Positions 11,065-22,608 of a stretch of DNA of 64,000 bases are shown in pieces. How positions within the stretch are numbered: position 1 is the stretch's first letter; every line of letters begins with the position of its first letter. The DNA comes from Skeletonema tropicum (lineage: Eukaryota; Bacillariophyta; Thalassiosirophyceae; Thalassiosirales; Thalassiosiraceae): assembly GCA_037178625.1 (NCBI GenBank), contig CM074147.1, forward strand, positions 1,116,001 to 1,180,000, given 5' to 3'. The notes under the pieces were generated by a model. It was not told the origin of the DNA. It was given only the letters and a program-made list of their open reading frames with translations, and ran no database searches. The position numbers and the translations under genes were made by a program.

Positions 11065-14000
11065 ATGTCATCCTTCTACGACGAACTACTCACTGGATTC
11101 GCCTCGAAATGTTGGCAAGTACACAAATTTGGTGGGACATCCGTCGCTGATGCAAATTGTTTCCTCCAAGTTGCACACATCATCGAAGACCAGCTCGACG
11201 TGAATAACGATGTGATTGGTCCAAATGCGAAACATTTGGCGGTGGTGCTTTCTGGTGAGTTTGTAAGTGATGGGCATGATGAAAAGTATTTTGTGTGAGA
11301 GAGATGACTAACTTACAGCATAATATCTCTACACATCTCACCTCTCAGCCATGGGAGGTAAGCCAAAAGTAACAGATTTGCTATTAGAAGCTGTTCGGCA
11401 TGCATCCATGAGAGAACACGATAAAGTTGAAAAGCAATTAGATATTGTTCTTGAGAAGCATAGTGAGTGCTTGAAAGTTCTATTTCATCAAGAATATGCG
11501 GAGCAGGAGAGGCTGATAAAGATTATCAAAGGGGGTTTGAATGATATTCGTGACATCTTAAAAACGGTATCTCTTATGAAGTGGCAAGCGGAACGTATTT
11601 CGGGTGAGTGAATAATGATGTGTATAGAAGTATAGCTTGGTGTACTGACGCTAATATTTGCTGGGTGTTGAACTTTTGTGCATCCCTCCAGAGGTCGTCT
11701 CGGGTTTTGGGGAGCTATGGTCAACTCAAATTCTTACTGCTCTATTGAGAATGCGCTCAAATCAAAGACTGGTTGAAAAGTTTGGGAGCGACTCTTTATC
11801 CAACATTGCGAAAGCTTCAACAATGATGAGTCATATCCATCACAACTATATCTACCTAGATGCTAGACGAGTCATTACAATCGACGAAGATGCCATTCAA
11901 GATGGTGCAGTTGTTTGGCAGAATTCTGAAGAGAAATTCATGGAAATATTCAAAGAGGAGGAAGCAAAGCTTGGTGATGCTCGCGATTCCATCCTCAATC
12001 ATTTCATTATTACAGGATACGTTGCCATCAATACAGACGGAGTCGCTGTTACATTGAAGCGCGATGGGTCAGACTATTCTGCCGCCATTATGGGGAAAAT
12101 TTTGAGGGCCAACTCAATATCCATTTGGACTGACGTGGATGGAGTTCTCTCTGCAGACCCTAGGCGCGTCCCACTGGCAAATGTCTTGCCAGAAGTATCA
12201 TACGATGAGGCGATGGAACTGGCTTATTTTGGAGCAAAGGTTATACACCCGAAAACAATGCAACCTGCTATGTCATGTGATCCTCAAATTCCGATCTACA
12301 TTCGCAATACGTTCAAAATGAGATCTCCTGGAACTCGTATCTTTACCAATGCAACCACGTGAGTATCATCATCTTTTTACGTGGGCTTGTTCTCTCATCT
12401 CTATCTCTTATCTATGAATCATCATTTTGTTGTCTCTCATTTTGTTACAATACCATCTAAATGCTACTTACTTGCTCTTACTATGCATATGCAGGACTAA
12501 GCAACATGACAAGGTGGTGTGTGGTTTCAGTAGTGTTGAAGGAATGGCGCTAGTGAATGTAGAGGGGACTGGCATGGTTGGCATTCGAGGTGTGGGCCAG
12601 CGCATTTTTGGTGTCTTGGAAAGATATGATGTGAATGTGGCACTCATTTCGCAGGCCATCTCTGAGCATTCAGTTACGTTTGCAACAAATGAAGACCAAG
12701 CTGAACTTGCGAAGAGTGTTGTTGAAGAAGAGTTTAGACGAGAACTGAAGCTCGGGCATGTATCGAGCGTAGATATTCGCGCCCCTGTCAGTATTATTGC
12801 TGCTGTTGGAGATGGAATGTAAGTCGCTCATTGTATTCCTTGTCCTGTCGCTTCCCTCAAATGCTTCTCACAATACTGCTCTTCGCTCCAGGGTGGATAC
12901 TACGGGTGTAGCAGGACGTTTCTTCTCTTCACTTGGAGGTGCCAAAATCAATATTTTGGCAATTGCACAGGGAAGCTCTGAGCGCAACATCTCTACTGTG
13001 GTATGGTCACGTGATTCCACGAGAGCATTGCGGGCTGTTCACGCTGCTTTCAACCTTTCCAATATGACTGCTCGTGTAGGAATTATTGGTATGAGCGAAG
13101 TAGGTACTTCCTTGCTGAGGCTTTTGGAATCAGAGAGAGATGCTCTCAAGTCCAACTTTGATTTAGATGTACAAGTTTGCATGGTTTGCCCGAAGAGCGA
13201 CAATGGTGAGATAGTTTCGCTTAGCAAAGATACTGAGAGTGGAACACAGTCAATCACTGTTGGTGCAGTCACAAGAGTAATAGGAGATCCAGGCGGTTCA
13301 ACAAAAACAACCTTTGCTGACGAGGACGAAGTTGCAGTGGTGTCTAAGGGCGGGCTGGGCGTTTGTTTCGATACACTGTTCCGGCAGGATTGCACCTTTC
13401 ATGCCATCTTCGACTGCACAAATGATGAAGCATCAGGGCTGTATCACGCGGGTTGGCTTAGAGCTGGTATAGATGTCATCACAGCAAACAATAGAGGTCT
13501 ATCTGGTCCCAAAGTTCAGAGAGAAGATATCAAAGAAGCAGAGAAGTCTAATGAGAAACAGTCGGGGGTTTATTCAACAGAAACTGTCGTAGCAGGGGGT
13601 CTCCCAATCATCAGCACTTTGCGTAGACTCCTGCATTCAGGCGACAAGATAAGGCGGATTGATGGTATATTTACAGGTACGTAAATGTATGCTCATATGT
13701 TGGATGAAATTGTGACAATGTCCCCCACTCACACTCACACCTCATTCAAACAATGTTGCAATACTTCTGCAGTTGTCAAGTCCTATGTTATGTTCCGCAT
13801 CTCCCCACCTCCAAATGTGTCAAAATGCAGCCAATTCGATGCGACTTACAGCGATGGAGTGTTTGACGGAGATTTGAAAACTTCTAGTGCTTGTGTTGGG
13901 GAAGCATGCAGTTTTAGCCAAGCTGTTAGAGAGGCTATACAACTTGGCCTCACCGAAGATGACCCTTCTCTTGATTTGAAGCAAGAGTATGCAGCACGAG

Positions 14001-14515
14001 TTTTGATGGCTCTCGCTCGTGAGTTAGGGATGGACAAGGACAATGAAACAGAGCAGATTCAAATGAATAGTGATGTCCTGGCCGACTTTGACGACAGCGA
14101 CAGCTTGGACTTTCTGAATCTTCCTCCAAACATTGACGAACAAGTGCAGAAACGTGTGGACGCAGCCAAAGACAAGGGATGTGTCTTACGAAGTATTGCA
14201 AGCATTGACGTCAAGTCAAAGAGTATTCAGATTCGGCTCTTGGAGGTGCCAAACCATCACACTTTCGCCGTGTCTCCTCCCGGATGTTCATGCGTACGCT
14301 TCTTCACACGGCGACACGAACGCTACCCACTAATTATTCAAGGCCCAAGCGCAGGCGCTGACTCGACAGCTAGCGCATTGCTTGCTGAGCTTCTTCAGAG
14401 GACCAGAGGTATTTCTACTCCCCGCTCCCTTGCTCTGATCCGCCGTGGCTCTTCAGGGGCGTTCTTACATAACAAGCATTCTAGCAGCATGAATGGTTCA
14501 CCGTCATTTGAATAG
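11065..14515 (+). CDS. AK-HSDH: Bifunctional aspartokinase-homoserine dehydrogenase
   Basis: Fused enzyme for steps one (aspartate phosphorylation) and three (reduction of aspartate semialdehyde to homoserine). Six exons fit with GT-AG junctions and a continuous frame: 11065-11254, 11349-11603, 11692-12358, 12495-12818, 12892-13676, 13773-14515, giving 987 aa. The kinase begins with VHKFGGTSVAD (about residue 19), then LSAMGGKPKVTD, VSGFGELWS, KRDGSDYSAAIM, WTDVDGVLSADPRRV and VIHPKTMQPA. Two ACT-type regulatory stretches follow (VNVEGTGMVGIRGV..., AGRFFSSLGGAKINILAIAQGSSERNIS). The dehydrogenase shows TANNRG, ETVVAGGLPII and the C-terminal PLIIQGPSAGADSTAS. ACT domains suggest feedback control by threonine, as in ThrA. 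The usual GTLSYI segment is altered (KSYVMFRI) across the last splice, so that junction is the least certain. Confidence 0.93.
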
Positions 14516-15340
14516 ATTGACAGATTGATTAGTTGACATGAACATTATGTGCATGTAAATGACGAGCAACAGTGTTTCACTTAATAACATTCCAAGCTAA
14601 CACAGCATTTACATTTCCAATTCACACATTCTATCGCCACTTTACGTTTCCTCTCCATGACATACATTTAGCGCTTGGCTCTATTCGCACACATACACAT
14701 GCCCATTCCTTTATCTGAATCTGAAGCTGCCAGTCTATTTTCATTGGAACTAGATCGGCACGAGTACGCAATTGTTTGTGTTGACATTTCAATCATTGTA
14801 GCAGAGAGGCAGCAACCCAGACAACAAAATACTTCTATTTCTATAGATATAGATACGTGATACGTGTTTCACACTATTGCCAGCACACACTTACCCTCAT
14901 TTGAGTATCATTCCTCACAAAACTCCAAGACCTTCCACCCATCACGGTTCAGTGCAATGGCAAGCTGCGTATGGTATTCTAGTCACTATCTAGTCAGACG
15001 TTTTGGCATGATATAGATAGATTATTTTAGTCAGATGATGTGGTAAGTAGGATTTTGCATTGGTAGGTAGGTTACGGTTCACAAGAAAGCGTTGGATTTC
15101 TCATTTGTGGGATCGGGAGCTCTGGAATTTATTTCGTTTTGAATTGAGTTTGAATTTTGAATTGAGTTTGAATTGAGATGTACGTAGGAAATTGGTACAT
15201 GGTTTTGCTTGTTGAGACATGAGAAGCTTTTTCCCTCTTGCTTATCGGCTCCATCCTCCGCTCTCCATTCCTCTACTTAAGTAGAAAGACTCATAAGTAA
15301 TATCTATGTGTAGCATAGCACAGTGCCTCCAAAGTAAACT
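14516..15340. other. Intergenic region upstream of the first secreted protein
   Basis: No gene was seen. It holds the 3' flank of the aspartokinase gene and the 5' region of the secreted protein. Short repeats of TTGAATTGAGTTTGAATT lie near 15140-15180. The last 40 bp before the ATG (TAGCATAGCACAGTGCCTCC) recur before the second copy at 17702. Confidence 0.45.
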
Positions 15341-16939
15341 ATGCTGAGACTTCAAGCTCCTTCCTCTTCTAATTCACGCAGTCGTCGACGACACAGCGCT
15401 GCGCTGTCTCCCGCTGCCGCTCTCTTGCTCATCCACGGAGTCTCTGGAAGTATTGCGGACAACGATGGCGACGCTCATCGCCGTCGGCTATTTGAAAGCG
15501 AAGTCACCACACGCTCGTCCACCATTAATGATGAAGCAACAATAGATTGGGTAGCATTTGCTGCTGAAACTAATGCAATAGCTCATGGAAGAGACTCGAC
15601 TTCTGTATCTGTAGCGGCGTCATCAACAGTGCGTCCTTCAGCTGCTCAACGCACTTCAAAAACAACACAACTACTCAACACGGTCGGCAACGACGGCAGT
15701 CCTTCGCAATTCTACCCCCTCGGTCTCTGCCAAGGTGATTGTGACAACGATAACGAATGCGCTGGTGATCTCGTTTGTCACCAGCGTGAACGAAATGAGG
15801 CAGTTCCAGGATGTGAGGGAGGACAGAATGACGGAGAACCCACCGACTTTTGCATCCTACCAAACATCACAGCAGTTGCAAATCTGACAGCAGCGCATCC
15901 TTCAGCTGTTCCAACTCCATCGCCAACTCCACTTTCTACAACTGCAGCGCCCATGCCTCTGATTATTACTATGACGCCGCCAGATGATGCAACAAGTTTG
16001 TCTACCTCTCGGCCGACCGTTGCGCCTACGCCGTCCATGCCAACTCCACTACTACCAACTACTAATAATTCGACTATTATCCAGAGTAAAACCCCTCCAA
16101 CATCCCTACCCACAACAACAACACCAACAGTTCAGCCCACTGCCAAACCAACTCGACTTCAAATCAACAAAGTCGGTAACGATGGCAGTCCACCCGAAGT
16201 CTACCCCCTCGGCCTCTGCCAGGGGGATTGTGACAACGATGACGATTGTGCTGATTATCTCATTTGTCACCAGCGAGACCGGAAAGAGTCAGTTCCTGGA
16301 TGTGCGGGAGGACGGAATAACCGTGACAATACAGATTATTGTATTCTACCACCCACTTTAAGCCCATCTATATCATATGCTCCATCTCATCAACCTTCAA
16401 TTTCTACCGCTCCAAGTGTGTCACATGCTCCATCGGATCAACCTTCGTACAGCCCCACACAAGCACCTTCAATGGACAGATCCCCCCCTGTCCGACTGCG
16501 CCTCTACTGGACACGTGACTCTAAATGGCAAGAATCCACCAGAGAAACATACTGGTGCCTCCAATGCCGTTACGGCTCGTGTAAAAAGAACTCTATCATC
16601 GAGGTAGATTGGTGCTCTAGATCCTCCAAACGACAAAGATTTCAATATTACGAAGGAGACAAGACCATCCGTCCAATGACCAACCCATCGTTATGTTTTG
16701 AAGAGAATGGATGGAATAGTGAATTTAATCCAATCAAATTGAAACGATGCAATGGTAGCAGTCGACAGAGGTGGAGGGGGTTCAAGGAGAAGAGAGGGAG
16801 TCCATTTGAGTTTAAGAGTGGGAGGAATTCCAAGTATTGTATGACACAGCAGCATCATCCGAAGGCTCATGAAAGGGTATATCCTCAGCGGTGTGAGAGG
16901 GCGAGGAATCATAAGACGAGCAAGTGGGTTGTGTTTTGA
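15341..16939 (+). CDS. Secreted Cys-rich protein with ricin-B-like C-terminus, copy 1
   Basis: A 532-aa single-exon protein. After an Arg-rich start, a hydrophobic stretch (SAALSPAAALLLIHGVSGS) looks like a signal peptide. Two Cys-rich repeats follow (about 107-170 and 279-337), each with GNDGSP..YPLGLCQGDCDND..C, CHQR and VPGC.GG. They are separated by a Thr/Pro-rich linker (PTPSPTPLSTTAAP). A Ser/Pro-rich stretch leads to the C-terminal domain (from about residue 387) with YWCLQCRYGSC, LCFEENGWN and SSRQRW, resembling a ricin-B-type beta-trefoil carbohydrate-binding fold. No catalytic domain is present. Likely extracellular or cell-wall associated; ligand unknown. Tandem partner of the gene at 17702. 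Confidence 0.85.
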   Translation: MLRLQAPSSSNSRSRRRHSAALSPAAALLLIHGVSGSIADNDGDAHRRRLFESEVTTRSSTINDEATIDWVAFAAETNAIAHGRDSTSVSVAASSTVRPSAAQRTSKTTQLLNTVGNDGSPSQFYPLGLCQGDCDNDNECAGDLVCHQRERNEAVPGCEGGQNDGEPTDFCILPNITAVANLTAAHPSAVPTPSPTPLSTTAAPMPLIITMTPPDDATSLSTSRPTVAPTPSMPTPLLPTTNNSTIIQSKTPPTSLPTTTTPTVQPTAKPTRLQINKVGNDGSPPEVYPLGLCQGDCDNDDDCADYLICHQRDRKESVPGCAGGRNNRDNTDYCILPPTLSPSISYAPSHQPSISTAPSVSHAPSDQPSYSPTQAPSMDRSPPVRLRLYWTRDSKWQESTRETYWCLQCRYGSCKKNSIIEVDWCSRSSKRQRFQYYEGDKTIRPMTNPSLCFEENGWNSEFNPIKLKRCNGSSRQRWRGFKEKRGSPFEFKSGRNSKYCMTQQHHPKAHERVYPQRCERARNHKTSKWVVF

Positions 16940-17701
16940 ATAATCTTATGGAGAGTGTTGAAAATTTACTTAGAGAGAATTAATGTAATCAATTATCATT
17001 AATTGATTGTTTTTGAAATCTTATTTTTAGAGGTGTCCACCAACAGACATCCTAATGCTAATGAGCGCTCCGTGTCAGCAGTGCAAGTGGGGCTCAACAT
17101 CCAACCCCTATTGTGCTGAGATAGCTCTCGCAGATTGAAGTTCAAGAATCCGTCAATCAAATGCCACACACCAAAAGGTGATAGTATGTAATGTGAAGAT
17201 GATGATGCCAGAGAGACGCAAAGCTGTGCGCTGAAAGATGAAGAGAGAAGTTAAAGTGGGTACCTGTCTCTGTGTAGAGATAAAGAGGTAAGCAAGTATT
17301 GTGTTAGAGTCGTGCTATTTGCATGATTATCCTCTCACAAAAATGCTCTGCAGCAGCCATCTATTGACTATACCACCACAAATCATACCCACAACATCGC
17401 ATCCACCAACAGCATACATACCACAAACCTACCAACACAAACAAAGCAACTCTTCAAGGGTTAGCAACAGTGGAGAGCAGCTTGAGCTTAATACACTATT
17501 GAGAAGAGTAAAAGACAGGCGTCTCAAAATGACTACCAAATCAAACGAATCGATTTGTTTGAATTGAGATGTACGTAGGAATTTGGTACACCTCTTCGCT
17601 TATCGGCATCCTCCGCTCTCCACTCCTCTTAGATCTTAGAGAGTAGAGAGACTTTCAAGTAATAATATGTGTAGCATAGCACAGTGCCTCCGAAGTAAAC
17701 T
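16940..17701. other. Duplicated spacer: partial copy of the sorting-nexin upstream region
   Basis: From about 17030 this matches the spacer after the second copy (from about 18790). Around 17258-17560 it also matches sequence upstream of the sorting-nexin gene (GTGGGTACCTGTCTC..., TTTGCATGATTATCCTCTC, AATGCTCTGCAGC). The match stops before the sorting-nexin start codon. The 17301-17567 frame is repeat sequence, not a gene. Confidence 0.6.
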
Positions 17702-18697
17702 ATGCTGAGACTTCAAGCTCCTTCCTCTTCTAATGCACGCGGTCGTGGACGACACAGCGCTGCGCTGTCTCCCGCTGCCGCTCTCTTGCTCATCCACGGA
17801 GTCTCTGGAAGTATTGCGGACAACGATGGCGACGCTTATCGCCGTCGGCTATTTGAAAGCGAAGTCACCACACGCTCGTCCACCATTAATGATGAAGCAA
17901 CAATAGATTGGGTAGCATTTGCTGCTGAAACTAATGCAATAGCTCATGGAAGAGACTCGACTTCTGTATCTGTAGCGGCGACATCAACAGTGCGTCCTTC
18001 AGCTGCTCAACGCACTTTGTTAGCACTCAACACGGTCGGCAACGACGGCAGTCCTTCGCAATTCTACCCCCTCGGTCTCTGCCAAGGTGATTGTGACAAC
18101 GATAACGAATGCGCTGGTAATCTCATTTGTCACCAGCGTGGACGAAATGATGCAGTTCCAGGATGTGAGGGAGGACGGAATGAAGGAGAACCCACCGACT
18201 TTTGCATCCTACCAAATACAGCAGCACCTTCAATGGACAAATCCCCCCCGGTCCGACTGCGCCTCCACTGGACACGTGACTCTAAGTGGCAAGATTCCAC
18301 CAGAGAAACATACTGGTGTCTCCAATGCCGTTCCGGCTCATGCAAAAAGAACTCTATCATCGAGGTAGATTGGTGCTCCAGATCCAAACGACAAAAGTTT
18401 CAATATTACGAAGGAGACAAGACCATCCGTCCAATGACCAACCCATCGTTGTGTTTTGAAGAGAATGGATGGAATAGCGATTCGAATCCAATCAAATTGA
18501 AACGATGCAATGGTAGCAGTCGACAGAGGTGGAGGGGGTTCAAGGAGAAGAGAGGGAGTCCATTTGAATTCAAAAGTGGGAGGAATTCCAAGTATTGTAT
18601 GACACAGCATCATCATCCGAAGGCTCATGAAAGGGTATATCCTCAGCGGTGTGAGAGGGCGAGGAGTAGTATGACGAGCGAGTGGGTTGTGTTTTGA
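17702..18697 (+). CDS. Secreted Cys-rich protein with ricin-B-like C-terminus, copy 2
   Basis: A 331-aa paralogue of the 15341 gene, almost identical at the N-terminus (signal-peptide region and DDEATIDWVAF-type segment) and C-terminus. It has one Cys-rich repeat instead of two and lacks the Thr/Pro linker and the Ser/Pro stretch, consistent with internal deletion of about 200 codons relative to copy 1, or gain in copy 1. The ricin-B-like domain (CLQCRSGSC, LCFEENGWNSD, SSRQRW) is intact. The 5' leader and start context are conserved with copy 1, so both are probably expressed. Function not known beyond likely carbohydrate binding. Confidence 0.85.
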   Translation: MLRLQAPSSSNARGRGRHSAALSPAAALLLIHGVSGSIADNDGDAYRRRLFESEVTTRSSTINDEATIDWVAFAAETNAIAHGRDSTSVSVAATSTVRPSAAQRTLLALNTVGNDGSPSQFYPLGLCQGDCDNDNECAGNLICHQRGRNDAVPGCEGGRNEGEPTDFCILPNTAAPSMDKSPPVRLRLHWTRDSKWQDSTRETYWCLQCRSGSCKKNSIIEVDWCSRSKRQKFQYYEGDKTIRPMTNPSLCFEENGWNSDSNPIKLKRCNGSSRQRWRGFKEKRGSPFEFKSGRNSKYCMTQHHHPKAHERVYPQRCERARSSMTSEWVVF

Positions 18698-19504
18698 AAA
18701 TCTTATGGAAGTGTTGAATAGAATTTAGTTACAGAGTTAATGTACTTAATCAATTATTATCGTATTGATTGTTTTTTTGAAATCTTATTTTTAGAGGTGT
18801 CCACCAACAGACATCCTAATGCTCATGAGCAATGAGCGCTCCGTCAGCAGTGCAAGTGGGGCTACAACAACCACCCCGATTGTGCTGATATATATAGCTC
18901 TCGCAGATATTGAAGTTGAAGAGAATCCGTCATTCAAACTGCCACACACCAAAAGGTGATAGATATGTAATGTGAAGATAATGATGCCAGAGAGACGTAA
19001 AGCTGCGCTGGAAAGATGAAGAGAGAGATGTAAAGTGGGTACATACCTGTCTCTGTGTAGAGATCAAGAGCAAGAGGTAAGCAAGTATTGTGTTAGAGTC
19101 GTGCTCTTTGCATGATTATATCCTCTCAAAAATGCTCTGCAGCAGCCATCTATTGACTACCACCAGAAATCATCAAATTGTATCCAACTAGAGTGATCAT
19201 ACCACACACCTATCAACACAAAGCAACTGTTCATGGTTCAGCAACTACAGCAGCATACATATTGAGAAGAGTAAAAGACAGGCGTCTCAAAATGAATAAA
19301 AACGAATCAAATCAAAAATCAAATACTTATATCACCAACTCAGTGACTTTGTTGGAGAAAGGCGGGAAAGACAGAAGATGTGTTCGGCCAAGAAGCGAAA
19401 AACTCCACCTTCCTCATTCGTTCCTCATTCACCATGGTGTCAATGACCCTATCCCCATCGCCACACCCACAGCGCAGCATCATCCTCCCAATCTGATATT
19501 ATCC
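18698..19504. other. Duplicated spacer, second partial copy of the sorting-nexin upstream region
   Basis: Matches 16950-17560 and, further right, the region upstream of the sorting-nexin gene (29800-30266), including AGTGATCATACCACACACCT and the start-proximal ACTCCACCTTCCTCATT. No independent gene. Confidence 0.6.
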
Positions 19505-19606
19505 ATGAAGGAAACACTTGAGCAAACTGCACGATCCTCTCTACGCACACTCCTCCAACCAGACTCAAACTCATCACAACAACAAAATAATAATAACTCC
19601 GTCCTA
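19505..19606 (+). pseudogene. Truncated 5' copy of the sorting-nexin gene
   Basis: Encodes MKETLEQTARSSLRTLLQ then a Gln/Asn tract, nearly identical to the first 34 codons of the gene at 30267. Identity ends at about 19606, where sequence jumps back to another copy of the spacer (GTGGGTACATACCTGTC). It is a by-product of the tandem duplication, not a functional gene. Confidence 0.85.
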
Positions 19607-19654
19607 CGTGGGTACATACCTGTCTTTATGTGTGAGATAAAGAGGTTAAGCAAG

Positions 19655-22562
19655 TTCGTGCGACAGCTGGCGTTTTAAACGCCAGTAGACTCACCGTCGC
19701 ACTTTTTAAATATTTGATGAACGCTAGTAAAACTCGCTTAAAGCTAGTAACAAGCTTGACTTTAGACCTCTGGAAATCATCCATCGGAACCCCTACGGAG
19801 AAAAGTAGCGGTAGGAATCTGTTCTCCATCCAATTAGCTCGTCGGAGTTCTTCTCTCTAGGAAAGCATCTACGCGAAAAGGGAGACACATATTCATGATA
19901 ACAATCTGTAATAGTGAATTAGTTCCTAGGACGTAAAGGCCGAGTCTGAGTTGTAACAGCTGAACCAAGATTGGTAAGAACTTGCTCCATTGTTTGTACT
20001 TTCGGTGCTCTCTCCCTAGACTTCTCCTCCGCCGCATAGTACTCGTCAGTCTCTTTAACGCTGCTAATGAATGTCAAATTTGTACTGGGTCGAACTGGCT
20101 CCTTATACTGCTCAAAGAGACTACGAAGACTTTCAACGGCACCTGCATGGAACATTATACGGAGTAAATCATCCCACTCGCTCTTTCCTCCAATAATCCC
20201 AACTTTAATGTCGGGCGATGGCGCATCATCAGCATTCATAGTACTATTCTTGTTTTTTCCACCAAGTCTACCTATTTGGTGGTGCGTAACAGTGTTTAGA
20301 CTGATAACAACTTGTGAATTCTTTGCATCCGCACCAGCCTCGGCAACAGCTGCAGGAGTAAGAGTGTTACACTCAGAAAACTTCATGACATTCTTGAACG
20401 CCACTTTTTCTAACTGACGAGCTGTCTTGTCCACCAATTGGCGAACATTGGTAGGCTTAATATCCACTTTGCGCCGTTTGTTCTTGTTAGATGATAGAGC
20501 CTTGGCAGACGCCGAAGCATCAGCGGCAGCTTCGGGCTGAACAAGAGACCCAGTGATGTTCTAATAGATAACAGAGCAGCATTAGGGTGACATTATGACG
20601 AAGAATAGCATGGGCAATGACCTAACAACAACTATGGTACTTACATCTTCTTGTAAACGACTCTTTCTCTCCTTGGCCGCATTTTCCCTCCTAACGGCAT
20701 TACGACGGTCATCACGAGCCCTCTTCAATTTAGCAGACTCATCTATCTGTGCCTGCGTCTTTTCCTTGGGCGCTCGCTTCTTCTTCTTCTTTGGAGGAGG
20801 GACAACTTCCGTCGATTTCTGTTGCTGCGCCTTCTCCGTACTAGCTCGCTTTCTCTTTCCTCTGCCTCCTCCCATGTCAATCTCTGCAAGAGCCCTCGCT
20901 GCAGCTTGTTCCTCGCGCTGGTGAGATTCCAAAATACGGTTAATTGTGGACAATTGCTGCCTGTCTGTGAGCATGCGCCATTCTCGGACTGCATTCGCCT
21001 TCCCTGTAGAAGTTCTCCTCAAAGAAAGCACCTCGGGAGGGATATCATGCGTCCCCTTTCCTTTGTGGCAAGGGAATACCTCATTGATCGAGCCATTAGA
21101 ACTAAAGTCACAACGTGCAGTCTTATCGGCCAGACTTTCGTTGCCCGTGATGCGGCTGACTCGCGATGCACTCGCATCATTCGCAGCTTGTTGCTTCGCC
21201 GACGGCTTCAACACTCGACCAGTTCGGGACGTCTTCTTTGGAGCCTCAATGCTCGATGAAGTGACCACCCCCGACTCTGCAATAGGGGTGGTGTCCCTAC
21301 CGTTTTGGGTGGAGAGTTCATTACAATCATTGGATCGATCGGTCGGTTGAGTTTTGGTTGACATCGGAGGTCGGAATGATTGAGATGTTTACTAGCGTTA
21401 TGCGAATTTATCTAGTGATGAATAGTTGGAGCTGCTCTGCCACTGAACTGGTTTGCAGACGCCATCTATATTCTATTAAGCGGCGATCGATCCCCTCTAG
21501 AGTGTGTCGGGGTGTTCTATGGCGCATGTAGTGGCATGGTGAATACAGTAGTTGAAAATTGATAATTTCCACAAAATACATCAAAAAGGAGAATGCATAT
21601 ATCTGACAGAAAATGAAATGAGAGGGTGCCAAAAGTCTGTGAGGTGATGACTATAATATAACAATCAACGTGGTTGGTGTAGATATCTCTATTTCATTGC
21701 GGCTACGACATTATTGGACTGGTTGATATGTAGCATATTTTGGTGGAAAATGAAGAGCCGAATGCAATTACATACACGAGTATTTGAAGTGATATTGAGT
21801 GTATTCATCCTGCAAGTTGGGGGCCTTTTCACCACACAACACCAATAGCCATCTGTTGCGAGCATTATACAGTGGTTTGAGGGTATCATATGACTCCTAA
21901 CAGCACCATTCCTACCCGATGGGATCAAAGCAACAGCGGATGATTTGACCTACTACTCAATTATTACGTCTAATTTGTATGTAATCAATGAAACTGATAA
22001 TAATAATCAATCATCATAGTATTCAGAAGGTGTCTGCAATGCACCATGGCTATTAAATAGCCGAAATCTATTAAATATGAGTATGTCATGATGTTGCCCG
22101 GCATGTGCAGATTTTGTGTCTCTGGCGGTTAGAGCCGTATACCATCACAACGACGCCGATTCGGCCGCCACCGCTTACAGAATCGGAATCTGCATAAAAA
22201 ATGGGGTCAGGCACTATGTTGTTTATGTTGATTTTGGGAATATTGGCCCAATAGTACCATGGTTTGCCGTCGGATTCGTCATGGAGGAGATGTTTTTTGT
22301 TAGTGTGTGATGCGTGATGGCCGAGCACCCCGGGCCGACGATGCCAGTGCTACTGAATTAGTACCCCCAATATCTTGGAGAATGGTCGGAATACCACCAT
22401 GTCACGTTGCAGAGGCGTTCTAAACTAACTAAATGGAAGGTTGTTGGTCTTTGAACCAAAAGAATCGACCTATTATTGACACAGTTACGTGGTAAAGACG
22501 CCACCCGGGGTGGATCCGGGGTGTGGGCATCTTCTGGTTAAAACGCCAGCTCCCCCCCCGAA
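19655..22562. mobile_element. Candidate DNA element with AGCTGGCGTTTTAA inverted ends
   Basis: The left end TTCGTGCGACAGCTGGCG and the right end share the inverted 14-mer AGCTGGCGTTTTAA (19664-19677; inverted at 22538-22551), with looser matching (TTCG...) outside it. The flanks rejoin into the spacer sequence found intact at 19080 (AGCAAGT + ATTGTGTTAG), showing that this block was inserted. A 2-bp AG may be the target duplication. The left end can form a strong hairpin (GTGCGAC...CTGGCGTTTTAAACGCCAG...GTCGCAC). It carries one spliced gene on the minus strand and no recognisable transposase. The 21365-22562 part holds no recognised gene. Confidence 0.55.
19919..21364 (-). CDS. Basic nuclear-type protein of unknown function
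   Basis: Two exons, 20645-21364 and 19919-20560, with an 84-bp GT-AG intron in phase 0; the joined protein is 453 aa. The N-terminal half is Ser/Thr-rich with REWRMLTDRQQLSTINRILESH. The middle carries lysine/arginine tracts (PPPKKKKKRAPKEK, KRARDDRRNAVRREN) that look like nuclear-localisation or DNA-contact sequences, followed by KNKRRKVDIKP. The C-terminal part is helical (WDDLLRIMFHAGAVESLRSLFEQY). The RRNAVRREN stretch is only loosely like a bZIP basic region and no leucine zipper follows. It sits inside the candidate element, so it may be an element protein rather than a host gene. Confidence 0.65.
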
Positions 22563-22589
22563 AGTACATATTGTGTTAGTGTTAGAGTC

Positions 22590-22608
22590 GTGCTCTTTGC
22601 ATGATTAT
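22590..22608 (+). repeat. Target-site duplication, left copy
   Basis: GTGCTCTTTGCATGATTAT (19 bp), identical to 29801-29819. The unduplicated site is seen once at 19108 in the parallel spacer. Confidence 0.9.

Noticed and set aside
20582..21364. bZIP transcription factor
   Set aside because: The basic stretch RRNAVRRENAAKERKSR is only loosely similar and no heptad leucine repeat follows.
22086..22328. Minus-strand frame (NIVPDPIFYADSDSV) and overlapping plus frame in the 19.7-22.6 kb element
   Set aside because: Considered as a retroelement or transposase remnant, but no recognisable family motif; left as part of the element.
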